A stretch of 64,000 nt of DNA from Streptomyces sp. NBC_01244 (GTDB lineage: Bacteria; Actinomycetota; Actinomycetes; Streptomycetales; Streptomycetaceae), in the NCBI RefSeq assembly GCF_035987325.1, contig NZ_CP108488.1:2728001-2792000 (forward strand), in the 5' to 3' direction. Numbering within the stretch: the first letter of the stretch is position 1; each line of letters opens with the position of its first letter. The notes beneath the pieces are model-generated. The model worked only from the letters and a program-made list of their open reading frames with translations. It searched no databases and had not been told where the DNA came from. This document shows, piece after piece, positions 29,961 through 38,230 of the stretch. The position numbers and the translations under genes are program-made.

Positions 29961-32098
29961 CCCCCACCCGGCCGGCGCCCCCGCCCGCTCCCCCGGCCCC
30001 GGACGCGGCCACCCTGGGCGCCACGGGAGCAGGGACCCTCGACTCGGCCCCACCCACGCCCACCCCCGGCCCGGCCCGGCCCGAGACTTCCCCCACCCCA
30101 CCCCACCCCGAAACCAGGGTCACCCCCCTGAACCCCGACCACCCGGGCCTGCCGGCCCCGGACGGCGAACCGGTCCCCACCCCCGGACCGAGCCTGCCCA
30201 CCCGGGACGCCGAACCGGCCCCGGCCGGCGGAGCCGGGCCCGTCCGGCTGACCTGGGTCCAGCCCGAGGACCTGGTCGGCCACGAGTTCCGGCAGGCAGC
30301 CGAGGACGGCCGCGGGGAAGCCGCGGAGCCGCTGCTGCGGGTCTGGCTCGCGGCGGGCGGCCACCTCGCCCCGGCCCGGGCGGGCGCCTCCCCCACACCG
30401 GCCCCACCGGCGCTCCGCGCCCTGGCCACGGACCTCCTGACGGCCCTCGCGGCCCTCCCCACACCCGCCGAACCGACCCCTCGGCCCGACCCCGCGGGTC
30501 ACCGGGCCGCCCGCGCCCCGGGGTCCAGGGGCCTGCCCCTGGCTCCGGGAAGGGGCGGGGTGGGGAAACTCTCCACCCCCACCCCGCCCCACCACCCAGA
30601 AACCGAGGCCGAGGCCGAGGCCGAGGCCGATGTCGTGCCCGAGGCCGAGTCCGATGTCGTGCCCGAGGCCGGAGCCAGGACCGGAGCCGTGCCCGGGGCC
30701 GAAGCCGGAGCCGTGCCCGTGCCCGAGGCCGGGGCCGGGGCCGGGGCCGGGGCCGGGGCCGGGGCCGGGGCCGGGGCCGGGGCCGGGCCTGGGCCCGAGG
30801 CCGGAGCAGGAGCCGGAACCGGAGCCGAAGCCGGAGCGGGGGCCGGGGCCGAGGCCGAGGCCGGAGCAGGAGCGGGGGCCGGGGCCGGAACCGGAGCAGG
30901 GGCCGGAGACGAGGCCGGAGACGAGGCCGGGGCCGGAGCCGAGGCCGGGACGGAGGTCCGGGTCGGAGCCGGGGCCGAGGCCCGGGCCCGCTTCGCAAGG
31001 GGCCCGGCGGATGCCGCCTCAGGCGGCCCCGCCCTGCGCCGCAGGCTGGAGGCGGCCTGGCTCGGCCGTGCCGTCGGCTGCGTGCTCGGGAAGCCCGTGG
31101 AGAAGCTGCCCCTGCACGGGATCCGGGCCCTGGCCCGGGCCGCGGGGAACTGGCCGCTCGACGACTGGTTCACCGAGCGCGGCGTACCGCCGGAGGTACT
31201 CGCCGCGCACCCCTGGAACCGCCGCTCCGCGCCCACCTCCCTCGCCGAGAACATCGACGGCACCCCCGAGGACGACGACCTCAACTACCCCCTCCTCGGC
31301 CTGCTCCTGCTCCAGCGCCACGGCAAGGGCTTCACCACCGCCGACGTCGGCCGGCTCTGGCTCGACGAGCTCCCGGCCGGCCGTACGTTCACGGCCGAGC
31401 GGGTCGCGTACCGCAACCTCCTCCAGGGCCTGGAGCCCCCCGCCACCGCCACCCACCACAACCCCTTCCGCGAATGGATCGGCGCCCTGATCCGCGCCGA
31501 CGTCCACGGCTGGACCAACCCGGGCGCCCCGGCCGCCGCCGCGGCCCAGGCGTACCGGGACGCCGCCCTCACCCACACCGGCAACGGCGCCCACGCCGCC
31601 ACCTTCGTGGCCGCCGCCACCGCCACCGCGGCCACCGGCCGGGCCGACGTGCACACCGCGCTCCGGGCCGGCCTGGCCGTCGTACCGCCCCGTTCCCGCC
31701 TCGCCGAGGCCGTCCGCTTCGGGATCCGTACGGCCTCGGACGCGCGGAACACCGGTACCGGATTCGATACCGTCGTCGACCTGCTCCACGCCCGCTACGG
31801 CCACTACCACTGGGTCCACTCCGTCCCCAACACCGCAGTGATCGCCGCCGCCCTCACCCACGCCGACGGGGACTTCACCCACTCCGTCTGCCGCGCCGTC
31901 TCCGGCGGCTGGGACACCGACTCCAACGGCGCCACCGCGGGCGCCCTCGCCGGACTGATCACCGGCTCCCCCGAAGCCATCCCGCACCGCTGGACCGCCC
32001 CGCTGAAGAACCGCCTCGCCACCACCGTCCCCGGCTTCGACGGCATCGGCTTCGACACCCTCGCCCACCTCACCGCACAGGAGGCAGCCCGCTCATGA
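29957..32098 (+). CDS. ADP-ribosylglycohydrolase family protein, copy 4, with low-complexity linker
   Basis: 713 aa in four parts. A Pro-rich start (1-94) precedes a small conserved-looking module (RLTWVQPEDLVGHEFRQAAE, about 97-116, through ALRALATDLLTALAAL). A long Gly/Ala/Glu linker (about 180-345), encoded partly by tandem GGGGCC units, follows, and then the catalytic-like domain from about 355. The first motif is GCVLGKPVEK, with Cys where copies 1 and 3 have Asp. The second is GTPEDDDLNYPLLG, and the distal one SGGWDTDSNGATAGALAGL is intact. This GCxLGKPxE variant group is distinct from ARH1/DraG. It overlaps copy 3 and the kinase gene by 4 bp. Exact start is uncertain because no Shine-Dalgarno is obvious and reinitiation is assumed. 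Confidence 0.78.
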   Translation: MTPTRPAPPPAPPAPDAATLGATGAGTLDSAPPTPTPGPARPETSPTPPHPETRVTPLNPDHPGLPAPDGEPVPTPGPSLPTRDAEPAPAGGAGPVRLTWVQPEDLVGHEFRQAAEDGRGEAAEPLLRVWLAAGGHLAPARAGASPTPAPPALRALATDLLTALAALPTPAEPTPRPDPAGHRAARAPGSRGLPLAPGRGGVGKLSTPTPPHHPETEAEAEAEADVVPEAESDVVPEAGARTGAVPGAEAGAVPVPEAGAGAGAGAGAGAGAGAGAGPGPEAGAGAGTGAEAGAGAGAEAEAGAGAGAGAGTGAGAGDEAGDEAGAGAEAGTEVRVGAGAEARARFARGPADAASGGPALRRRLEAAWLGRAVGCVLGKPVEKLPLHGIRALARAAGNWPLDDWFTERGVPPEVLAAHPWNRRSAPTSLAENIDGTPEDDDLNYPLLGLLLLQRHGKGFTTADVGRLWLDELPAGRTFTAERVAYRNLLQGLEPPATATHHNPFREWIGALIRADVHGWTNPGAPAAAAAQAYRDAALTHTGNGAHAATFVAAATATAATGRADVHTALRAGLAVVPPRSRLAEAVRFGIRTASDARNTGTGFDTVVDLLHARYGHYHWVHSVPNTAVIAAALTHADGDFTHSVCRAVSGGWDTDSNGATAGALAGLITGSPEAIPHRWTAPLKNRLATTVPGFDGIGFDTLAHLTAQEAARS
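30731..30784 (+). repeat. Nine tandem GGGGCC hexanucleotides inside a coding region
   Basis: Nine uninterrupted copies of GGGGCC in the linker of ADP-ribosylglycohydrolase copy 4, read in frame as Gly-Ala dipeptides. They sit in a longer zone (about 30600-30990) of degenerate GCC/GAG/GGG codons. A gain or loss of units would leave the frame intact and only alter linker length. It is also a spot where assembly may be unreliable. Confidence 0.85.
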
Positions 32099-33000
32099 CG
32101 GCCATCGCCGTGCTCGGCAGTACCAACATGGACCTCGTCGCCTACGTGGCCAAGGCCCCCCGTCTCGGGGAGACCGTCACCGGCCGCTCCTTCCGCACCG
32201 TTCCCGGCGGAAAGGGTGCCAACCAGGCCGTCGCCGCCGCCCGTTCGGGCGCGGAGGTGGTGATGATCGGTGCGGTCGGGGCCGACGAGTTCGGCGTACG
32301 GCTGCGCTCGGCGCTCGCCGGCGCCGGGGTCGAGACGGCGGCCCTGCGCACCGTCGAGGGCGCCAGCGGCACCGCGCACATCACCGTGGACGACGAGGGC
32401 GGCAACAGCATCATCGTCATCCCCGGCGCCAACGCCCTCGTCACCTCCCTTGAACCGGGCGACGCCGCCCGCATCGGCGCCGCCGACTCCCTGCTCCTCC
32501 AGCTCGAACTGCCCCTGGAGGCCGTGCTCGCCGGCGCCCTCGCCGCCCGCGCCCACGGGGTCCGGACCATCCTCACCCCGGCCCCCGCCCAGCCGCTGCC
32601 GGCCGAACTCCTCGCCGCGACCGACCTGTTGGTGCCCAACGAGCACGAGGCCGCCGCGCTCACCGGGCTCACCGACGTCCACCTGGCCGCGGCGGCCCTG
32701 CTCCAGGACGTGCCGGAGGTGGTCGTCACCCTCGGCGCGGCCGGGGTGCTGTACGCCGCCCGCGGCCGCGAGCCGCTGGCCGTGCCCGCGCCGCACGTAC
32801 GGGCCGTGGACACCACCGCCGCCGGAGACACCTTCGTCGGCGCGCTCGCCGTGGCCCTGAGCGAGGGCCGGCCGATGCCCGTAGCCCTGAGCTGGGCCTC
32901 GGCGGCAGCCGCCCTGTCCGTGCAGCGCCCCGGCGCCCAGGACTCGATGCCGACCCGCTCCCAGACCGACACCTTCGCCCGCTCCGGAGCCGCCTCGTGA
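32095..33000 (+). CDS. PfkB-family sugar kinase, ribokinase-like
   Basis: 301 aa. The N-terminal PfkB signature is GGKGANQAVAAARSGAEV (residues 38-55). The substrate-side motif VLGSTNMDLVAYV and the C-terminal signature DTTAAGDTFVGALAVAL (about 241-257) carry the catalytic aspartate and anion hole, and NEHEAAALTG matches ribokinases. It probably phosphorylates ribose or a related pentose/nucleoside released by the upstream glycohydrolases, giving ribose 5-phosphate (inference from order). It overlaps copy 4 (ATGA) and the CoA-transferase (GTGA). Ribokinase proper is the best call; adenosine kinase-like specificity cannot be excluded. Confidence 0.87.
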   Translation: MTAIAVLGSTNMDLVAYVAKAPRLGETVTGRSFRTVPGGKGANQAVAAARSGAEVVMIGAVGADEFGVRLRSALAGAGVETAALRTVEGASGTAHITVDDEGGNSIIVIPGANALVTSLEPGDAARIGAADSLLLQLELPLEAVLAGALAARAHGVRTILTPAPAQPLPAELLAATDLLVPNEHEAAALTGLTDVHLAAAALLQDVPEVVVTLGAAGVLYAARGREPLAVPAPHVRAVDTTAAGDTFVGALAVALSEGRPMPVALSWASAAAALSVQRPGAQDSMPTRSQTDTFARSGAAS

Positions 33001-34241
33001 CCTACACCGGCCAGGACACCACCGGGACCGGGACCGGGACCGGCACCACCGCCGCCGCCCCGCCCCTGCAAGGGCTCCGCGTCCTCGACCTCGCCACCCT
33101 CTTCGCAGGTCCCCTCGCCGCCACCCTCCTCGGCGACTTCGGCGCCGAGGTCGTCAAGGTCGAGCACCCGACCCGCCCCGACCCCTCCCGCGGCCACGGC
33201 CCCGCCAAGGACGGCATCGGCCTCTGGTGGAAGCTGCTCGGCCGCAACAAGCGGACGATGACCCTCGATCTGTCCACGCCCGGCGGCCGGGAGACCCTGC
33301 TGCGCCTCGTCGCCACCGCCGACGTGGTGATCGAGAACTTCCGCCCCGGAACCCTGGAGCGCTGGGGTCTGGGCTGGCCCGAGCTGTCCGCCGCGAACCC
33401 GCGGCTGATCCTGACCCGCGTGACGGCCTTCGGCCAGGAGGGCCCGTACGCCCACCGCCCCGGCTTCGGCACCCTCGCGGAGGCGATGAGCGGCTTCGCG
33501 GCGATCACCGGGGAGCCGGAGGGTCCGCCGACCCTGCCGCCGTTCGGGCTCGCGGACTCGATCGCCGCGCTGACCACCGCGTACGCCGTGATGGCGGCGC
33601 TCGCCGGACGCGACCGCACCGGGCACGGGCAGGTGGTGGACCTGGCGATCATCGAGCCGATCCTGACCGTCCTCGGGCCGCACCCGCTCTGGTACGACCA
33701 GCTCGGCTACGTCCAGCCGCGCACCGGCAACCGTTCCACCAACAACGCGCCCCGCAATACGTACCGCAGCCTGGACGGCCGCTGGCTGGCGGTCTCCACC
33801 TCCGCCCAGTCCATCGCCGAGCGCGTGATGCGGCTCGTGGGCCGGCCCGAGCTGATCTCCGAGCCGTGGTTCGCGTCGGGTTCCGGTCGGGCCGGTCACG
33901 CGGACGTGCTCGACGAGGCGGTCGGCGGCTGGATCGCCCGTCACAAGGCGGACGAGGTGACGGCCGCCTTCGAGGAGGCCGAGGCCGCGGTCGCGCTGGT
34001 CTACGACGTACGGGACGTCATGGCCGATCCGCAGTACGCGGCCCTGGACACGATCACCGAGGTCGAGGACCCGGAGCTGGGCCCGATCCGCATGCAGAAC
34101 GTCCTGTTCCGACTGTCGGAGACCCCCGGCTCCATCCGCTGGGCGGGCCGCCCGCACGGCGCGGACACCGATGCCGTCCTCGCCGAGATCGGCCTCTCCC
34201 CGGCCGAGATCACCGCTCTCCGCACGGAGGGGGCCCTGTGA
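32997..34241 (+). CDS. CaiB/BaiF family (class III) CoA-transferase
   Basis: 414 aa, family-typical length. It shows the N-terminal RVLDLATLFAGPLAATLLGDFGAEVVKVE motif region (about 23-52; quoted here only as RVLDLATLFAGPL and FGAEVVKVE), RNKRTMTLDL (about 82), and VIENFRPGTLERWGL (about 110). The nucleophile aspartate is in PFGLADSIAALTTAY near residue 186. Class III enzymes exchange CoA between two carboxylic acids through a mixed-anhydride/thioester intermediate. It is coupled by GTGA overlaps to the kinase upstream and the CitE-like lyase downstream. The acid substrate cannot be read from sequence; the pair with CitE suggests a hydroxy-dicarboxylate such as malate or citramalate (inference). 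Confidence 0.9.
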   Translation: MTYTGQDTTGTGTGTGTTAAAPPLQGLRVLDLATLFAGPLAATLLGDFGAEVVKVEHPTRPDPSRGHGPAKDGIGLWWKLLGRNKRTMTLDLSTPGGRETLLRLVATADVVIENFRPGTLERWGLGWPELSAANPRLILTRVTAFGQEGPYAHRPGFGTLAEAMSGFAAITGEPEGPPTLPPFGLADSIAALTTAYAVMAALAGRDRTGHGQVVDLAIIEPILTVLGPHPLWYDQLGYVQPRTGNRSTNNAPRNTYRSLDGRWLAVSTSAQSIAERVMRLVGRPELISEPWFASGSGRAGHADVLDEAVGGWIARHKADEVTAAFEEAEAAVALVYDVRDVMADPQYAALDTITEVEDPELGPIRMQNVLFRLSETPGSIRWAGRPHGADTDAVLAEIGLSPAEITALRTEGAL

Positions 34242-35059
34242 TCCTGACCTGGCTCTACGTACCCGGCGACCGCCCGGAGGTGGTGTCCAAGGCCCTGCAG
34301 GCCGGGGCCGACGCCGTCATCGTGGACCTGGAGGACGCGGTGTCGGCCTCCCGCAAGGAGTACGCCCGCGGCGCCACCGCCGAACTCCTCGGCGACCGGC
34401 ACCCGGTACCGGTCCACGTCCGCGTCAACGCCCTCGACTCCCCCTGGGGCGGCGCCGACCTCAGCGCGCTGGCCGGGCTCGGCGGCCTCGCCGGGCTGCG
34501 CCTGCCCAAGATCTCCTCGCCGGCGCAGATCGTCGCCACCGCCGACCGCACCGCGGGGGTGGCCCTGTACGCCCTGCTGGAGTCGGCGATCGGCGTGGAA
34601 CGTGCCTACGAGATCGCCCGCGCGCACCCCGCCCTGCGCGGCCTGTCCCTGGGCGAGGCGGACCTGCGGGCGGACCTGGGCGTCACCTCGGAGTCCGGCC
34701 TGGACTGGCCGCGCTCCCGGGTGGTGGTCGCGGCCCGGGCGGCCGGGCTGGCGCCGCCGGCCCAGTCGGTGTTCCCCGACATCCGGAACCTGGAGGCGCT
34801 GGCGGCCTCCTGCGCCCGGGGCCGGGCCCTCGGCTTCCTGGGGCGCGCGGCGATCCACCCGCGCCAGCTCCCGGTGATCGAGCGGGCCTACCTGCCCGGC
34901 CCGGCGGAGGTCAGCGCCGCCGAGGAGATCGTGGCCGCGGCCCGCCGCACCCCGGGCGCGGTGGCCCTGCCCGACGGCCGCTTCGTCGACCCGGCGATGC
35001 TGGCGGGCGCGGAACGGGTCGTGGCCCTGTCCCGCCGGGACGCGCCGGTCCTCTCCTGA
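34238..35059 (+). CDS. CitE-like CoA-ester lyase (HpcH/HpaI aldolase family)
   Basis: 273 aa TIM-barrel lyase. Conserved elements are TWLYVPGDRPEVVSKAL at the N-terminus, DAVIVDLEDAV (about 24-34), arginine-containing VHVRVNALDS (about 65), LRLPKISSP (about 85), and the Mg2+ ligands ALLESAIGVERAYEIA and SLGEADLRADLGV (about 112 and 133). Relatives include citrate-lyase beta chain, malyl-CoA and citramalyl-CoA lyases/thioesterases. Paired with the CoA-transferase it would cleave (or make) a beta-hydroxyacyl-CoA. It starts with GTG overlapping the transferase stop, and is the last gene of the operon, ending at a 22-bp hairpin. Confidence 0.88.
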   Translation: MILTWLYVPGDRPEVVSKALQAGADAVIVDLEDAVSASRKEYARGATAELLGDRHPVPVHVRVNALDSPWGGADLSALAGLGGLAGLRLPKISSPAQIVATADRTAGVALYALLESAIGVERAYEIARAHPALRGLSLGEADLRADLGVTSESGLDWPRSRVVVAARAAGLAPPAQSVFPDIRNLEALAASCARGRALGFLGRAAIHPRQLPVIERAYLPGPAEVSAAEEIVAAARRTPGAVALPDGRFVDPAMLAGAERVVALSRRDAPVLS

Positions 35060-35070
35060 CCCGGCGCACG

Positions 35071-35119
35071 CGAAACGGGAGGGGCGCCGCGCGGTGTGCG
35101 CGGCGCCCCTCCCGTTTCG
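35071..35119. terminator. 22-bp perfect hairpin, bidirectional terminator
   Basis: Arms 35071-35092 and 35098-35119 are perfectly complementary (left arm CGAAACGGGAGGGGCGCC followed by GCGC), with a 5-nt loop GGTGT. It ends with TTTCG on the plus strand and the equivalent on the minus strand. It lies between the convergent CitE-like gene and lgt. Confidence 0.9.
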
Positions 35120-35132
35120 ACCGGAATCCCGG

Positions 35133-36155
35133 TCAGAGCTTCTTGGCCCCGGGGGCCCCTGCCTTGTCCTCGCCGTCGGCTTCGGCTTCGCCTTCGGCGT
35201 CCGCAGCGTCCGCCGGCTCGGCCTCGGCGGCCGCGGCCCCGGCATCGGCCTCGTCGCCCTCGGCTGCGGCCTCCCCGGCCGGGGTGTCCCCGCCCTCGGC
35301 GCCGGCCACCGTGTCAGCGTCCTTGGCGCCGGGCACGGCGTTCGCGTCCGGTTCGACGACCGCCTCGCGGCCCGGCCGCAGCTTCGCCGACAGCACCAGG
35401 TAGACGACGGCGAGCACGAAGACGACGATCGAGGTCCAGACGTTGAGGCGCAGGCCGAGGACGTGGTGGGCCTCGTCGACCCGCATGTACTCGATCCAGC
35501 CGCGCCCCACGCAGTACGCGGCGACGTACAGCGCGAACGCCCGCCCGTGTCCGAGCGTGAAGCGGCGGTCGGCCCAGATCACCAGCAGGGCGACACCGAC
35601 GCACCAGAGGGACTCGTAGAGGAAGGTCGGGTGGTAGGTCCCGGCGACCCGGTTCGGGCCGTCGGTGATCTCCACCGCCCACGGCAGATCGGTGGCGCGG
35701 CCGTACAGCTCCTGGTTGAACCAGTTGCCCCAGCGTCCGCAGGCCTGGGCCAGCGCGATGCCGGGGGCCAGGGCGTCGGCCCAGGCCGGCAGCGGGATGC
35801 CCCGCCGGCGACAGCCGATCCAGGCACCGACGGCGCCCAGCGCGATGGCGCCCCAGATGCCGAGGCCGCCTTCCCAGATCTTGAAGGCGTCGACCCAGTC
35901 GCGGCCCTCGCCGAAGTAGAGCTGGTAGTCGGTGATCACGTGGTAGAGGCGACCGCCGACCAGGCCGAACGGCACCGCCCACACGGCAATGTCCGCGACC
36001 GTGCCCGGCTTACCGCCGCGCGCGATCCAGCGCTTGTTGCCGAGCCAGACGGCGACGAAGACGCCGATGATGATGCAGAACGCGTAGCCGCGCAGCGGGA
36101 TCGGTCCGAGTTGGAGCACGCCCGTCGACGGACTGGGAATGAAGGCAAGGTTCAT
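35133..36155 (-). CDS. lgt: Prolipoprotein diacylglyceryl transferase
   Basis: 340 aa integral membrane enzyme that moves diacylglycerol from phosphatidylglycerol to the lipobox cysteine of prelipoproteins. Seven membrane helices are visible. The Lgt signature GRWGNWFNQELYG is at about residue 140, with the HxGG-type region WEGGLGIWGAIALG near 95 and the last-helix motif RVDEAHHVLGLRL. ATG 36155 (MNLAFIPSPSTG) is the natural start; the frame upstream is untypical. The C-terminal 75 residues are an acidic Ala/Glu/Asp tail (AEAEPADAADAEGEAEADG) seen in Streptomyces Lgt proteins and predicted disordered in the cytoplasm. Confidence 0.96.
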   Translation of the reverse strand: MNLAFIPSPSTGVLQLGPIPLRGYAFCIIIGVFVAVWLGNKRWIARGGKPGTVADIAVWAVPFGLVGGRLYHVITDYQLYFGEGRDWVDAFKIWEGGLGIWGAIALGAVGAWIGCRRRGIPLPAWADALAPGIALAQACGRWGNWFNQELYGRATDLPWAVEITDGPNRVAGTYHPTFLYESLWCVGVALLVIWADRRFTLGHGRAFALYVAAYCVGRGWIEYMRVDEAHHVLGLRLNVWTSIVVFVLAVVYLVLSAKLRPGREAVVEPDANAVPGAKDADTVAGAEGGDTPAGEAAAEGDEADAGAAAAEAEPADAADAEGEAEADGEDKAGAPGAKKL

Positions 36156-36233
36156 GGCAAGACCCGACGCTACCTTGCCGGACGGTGGTGACCGCAACCC
36201 GTCCGGCAAGCTGCTGCCGAATCGAGACGGCCG

Positions 36234-37304
36234 TCAGTGCCCCATGGGCATCCCGGCGTGGTCCGGGGAGTCGTCGGCGGAGCCCGAACCGCCCGTGGCC
36301 GGCCGGCCCGCGGAGCGCGCGGCCGGGGATGAGGAGGAACCGGAAGAGGAACCCGCGGAGGAGCCCGAGGACGTGCCCGTGCGGGCGGAGGAGGCCTTCG
36401 CCGAGCCGGACGCGGACGCGGACGGCGACGCGGACCCGGATCCGGGCTTGGACTTGGCCGGGGAGCCGGACGCCGACGGGGACGGAGAGCCCTTCACCGC
36501 GCCCGGGCCGCCCTTGCCTGCCGCCTCCACCTTCTCCCTCAGCTTCTGCGGGGTCAGCGGGTTGGCCTGGTCCCCGAAGATGTCCTTGCCGTCGAGCAGC
36601 ACGGTCGGGGTCCCGCGGAACTTGCCCGCGCGGAAGGCCTCCTGCGACTTGTTCACCCAGCTGTCGTGCGTCCCGTCCTCGACGCACGTGCGGAACGCGG
36701 CCGTGTCGAGTCCGTCGACCTTCCCGGCCAGCTCCAGCAGCTTGGCGTTGTTGCCGTAGGCGTCGTTGGTCTCCTCGGGCTGGTTGTCGAAGAGCACGTC
36801 GTGGTACGGGGCGAACTTCCCGGAGTCCTGTGCGCAGGCGGCCGCGTTGGCGCTCTTGAGCGAGCCGGTGCCGCCCATGTTCCCGTCGATCAGGGTGACG
36901 AGGTGGTACTCGACCTTGAGGAGGCCCTTGGCCTCGAGGTCGTGGACGATGTCCCGGTAGTTGGTCTCGAAGGCCTTGCAGGCCGGGCAGCGGAAGTCCT
37001 CCCAGACGGTCAGCGTGGAGGGGGCCCCGTCCTTGCCGGTCTGGATGGCGAGGGCGTCCTTGCCCGTGGCCCCGGACGGGGCCACCAGCGGGCCGCCCTT
37101 GGCGGAGGACCCGCCCTTGCCGGTGTTCGCCGCGATCAGGCCGACGACGGCCGCCAGCCCGAGCACGCCGACCACCGCCGCCGACACGACGAGGGTCCGC
37201 CGGCGCTTGTCCCTCGCCTTCTGCTTCTCGCGCTCCGCCTGGAGTCGCTCACGGGCCGATCGTTTCGTCGCATCGCGGTTCGCACCGTCGTTCATGTCGC
37301 TCAC
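36234..37304 (-). CDS. Membrane-anchored DsbA-like thioredoxin-fold protein
   Basis: 356 aa. A basic N-terminal cytosolic segment (ARERLQAEREKQKARDKRRR) precedes one membrane helix (TLVVSAAVVGVLGLAAVVGL, about 38-57). An extracytoplasmic thioredoxin/DsbA domain follows (about 80-265) with redox motif CPAC in WEDFRCPACKAFE and cis-Pro loop RGTPTVLLDGK. The last 90 residues are a Ser/Gly/Ala/Pro tail with a His/Met end (DDSPDHAGMPMGH), possibly metal-binding. It probably oxidises or isomerises disulfides of exported proteins. GTG 37304 (VSDMNDG) matches the usual MSD-type N-terminus of relatives; ATG 37295 is an alternative, and neither has a strong Shine-Dalgarno. Confidence 0.87.
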   Translation of the reverse strand: MSDMNDGANRDATKRSARERLQAEREKQKARDKRRRTLVVSAAVVGVLGLAAVVGLIAANTGKGGSSAKGGPLVAPSGATGKDALAIQTGKDGAPSTLTVWEDFRCPACKAFETNYRDIVHDLEAKGLLKVEYHLVTLIDGNMGGTGSLKSANAAACAQDSGKFAPYHDVLFDNQPEETNDAYGNNAKLLELAGKVDGLDTAAFRTCVEDGTHDSWVNKSQEAFRAGKFRGTPTVLLDGKDIFGDQANPLTPQKLREKVEAAGKGGPGAVKGSPSPSASGSPAKSKPGSGSASPSASASGSAKASSARTGTSSGSSAGSSSGSSSSPAARSAGRPATGGSGSADDSPDHAGMPMGH

Positions 37305-37319
37305 GTTCGGCCAAACGAA

Positions 37320-37347
37320 GCAGGGAGGCACTCTCGTGCCTCCCTGC
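37320..37347 (-). terminator. Terminator after trpA
   Basis: Perfect 12-bp stem GCAGGGAGGCAC/GTGCCTCCCTGC with a 4-nt loop, followed on the minus strand by TTCGTTT. It lies 70 bp after the trpA stop and separates the trp genes from the thioredoxin-fold gene. Confidence 0.9.
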
Positions 37348-37417
37348 CCCTACTTCCACCCGATCGGGCTACAGAACCCGCTCAGGGGTCCGGTCGGCCG
37401 ATCGAACGCTCCGCCCG

Positions 37418-38230
37418 TCAGCTCCGGCGCACGCCCTCGGCGAGCTCGCCCGCCAGTGCCTTGACGGCGGCCAGCCCGGCGGGCAGGTCCGGCGCGTCGA
37501 GCAGCAGCTTCACGAAGGCGGAGCCGACGATCACGCCGTCGGCGAAGGCGGCGACCTCCTTGGCCTGGACGGCGTTGGAGACGCCCAGTCCCACGCAGAC
37601 CGGCAGGTCGCTGGTGGCGCGGGTACGGCGCACCAGGTCGGACGCCTGGTTGCCGACCGACTCGCGGGTGCCGGTGACGCCCATCAGCGACGCGGCGTAG
37701 ACGAAGCCGGAGCCGGCCGCCGTGATGGTGGCGAGGCGCTCGTCCTTGCTGCTGGGAGCCACGACGAAGACGGTCGCCAGACCGTGCTTGGCCGCGTGCT
37801 CGCGCCACAGCGCGGACTCCTGGACGGGCAGGTCGGGCAGGATGCAGCCCGCGCCGCCGGCCTCGGCGAGCTCGGCGGTGAACCGCTCGACGCCGTAGCG
37901 GTCGATGGGGTTCCAGTACGTCATGACCAGGATCGGGGCGCCGGTCGCCTCGTACGCCTCGCGGACGGTCCGCAGCGTGTCGGCGATCTTGACGCCGCCG
38001 CGCAGGGCGATGTCGTCGGCGGTCTGGATGATCGCGCCGTCCAGGACCGGGTCGCTGTGCGGGAGGCCGATCTCGACCACGTCCGCGCCGCCGGCGATGA
38101 CGGCCTTGACGGCCTCGATGGCACCGTCGACGGTCGGGAAGCCGGCCGGGAGGTAGGCGACGAGGGCCGCGCGGTCCTCGGACTTCGCCTTCGCGAGGGT
38201 CGCCGACAGGAGTTCGATGGTGCCGCTCAC
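37418..38230 (-). CDS. trpA: Tryptophan synthase alpha chain
   Basis: 270 aa, TIM barrel that cleaves indole-3-glycerol phosphate to indole and glyceraldehyde 3-phosphate. The catalytic glutamate is in [13 protein letters not shown] (about residue 53) and the catalytic aspartate in GCILPDLPV (about 130); the phosphate loop is GSAFVKLL near the end. GTG 38230 overlaps the trpB stop (GTGA), ensuring balanced production of the alpha2beta2 complex. It is followed by a strong terminator, marking the end of the trp unit. Confidence 0.97.
   Translation of the reverse strand: MSGTIELLSATLAKAKSEDRAALVAYLPAGFPTVDGAIEAVKAVIAGGADVVEIGLPHSDPVLDGAIIQTADDIALRGGVKIADTLRTVREAYEATGAPILVMTYWNPIDRYGVERFTAELAEAGGAGCILPDLPVQESALWREHAAKHGLATVFVVAPSSKDERLATITAAGSGFVYAASLMGVTGTRESVGNQASDLVRRTRATSDLPVCVGLGVSNAVQAKEVAAFADGVIVGSAFVKLLLDAPDLPAGLAAVKALAGELAEGVRRS

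Noticed and set aside
26030..32098. Toxin-antitoxin or phage-defence system (ADP-ribosyl hydrolase as antitoxin)
   Set aside because: No ART/DarT-type ADP-ribosyltransferase toxin is present nearby, and the operon continues into ribokinase and CoA-enzyme genes, which points to metabolism.
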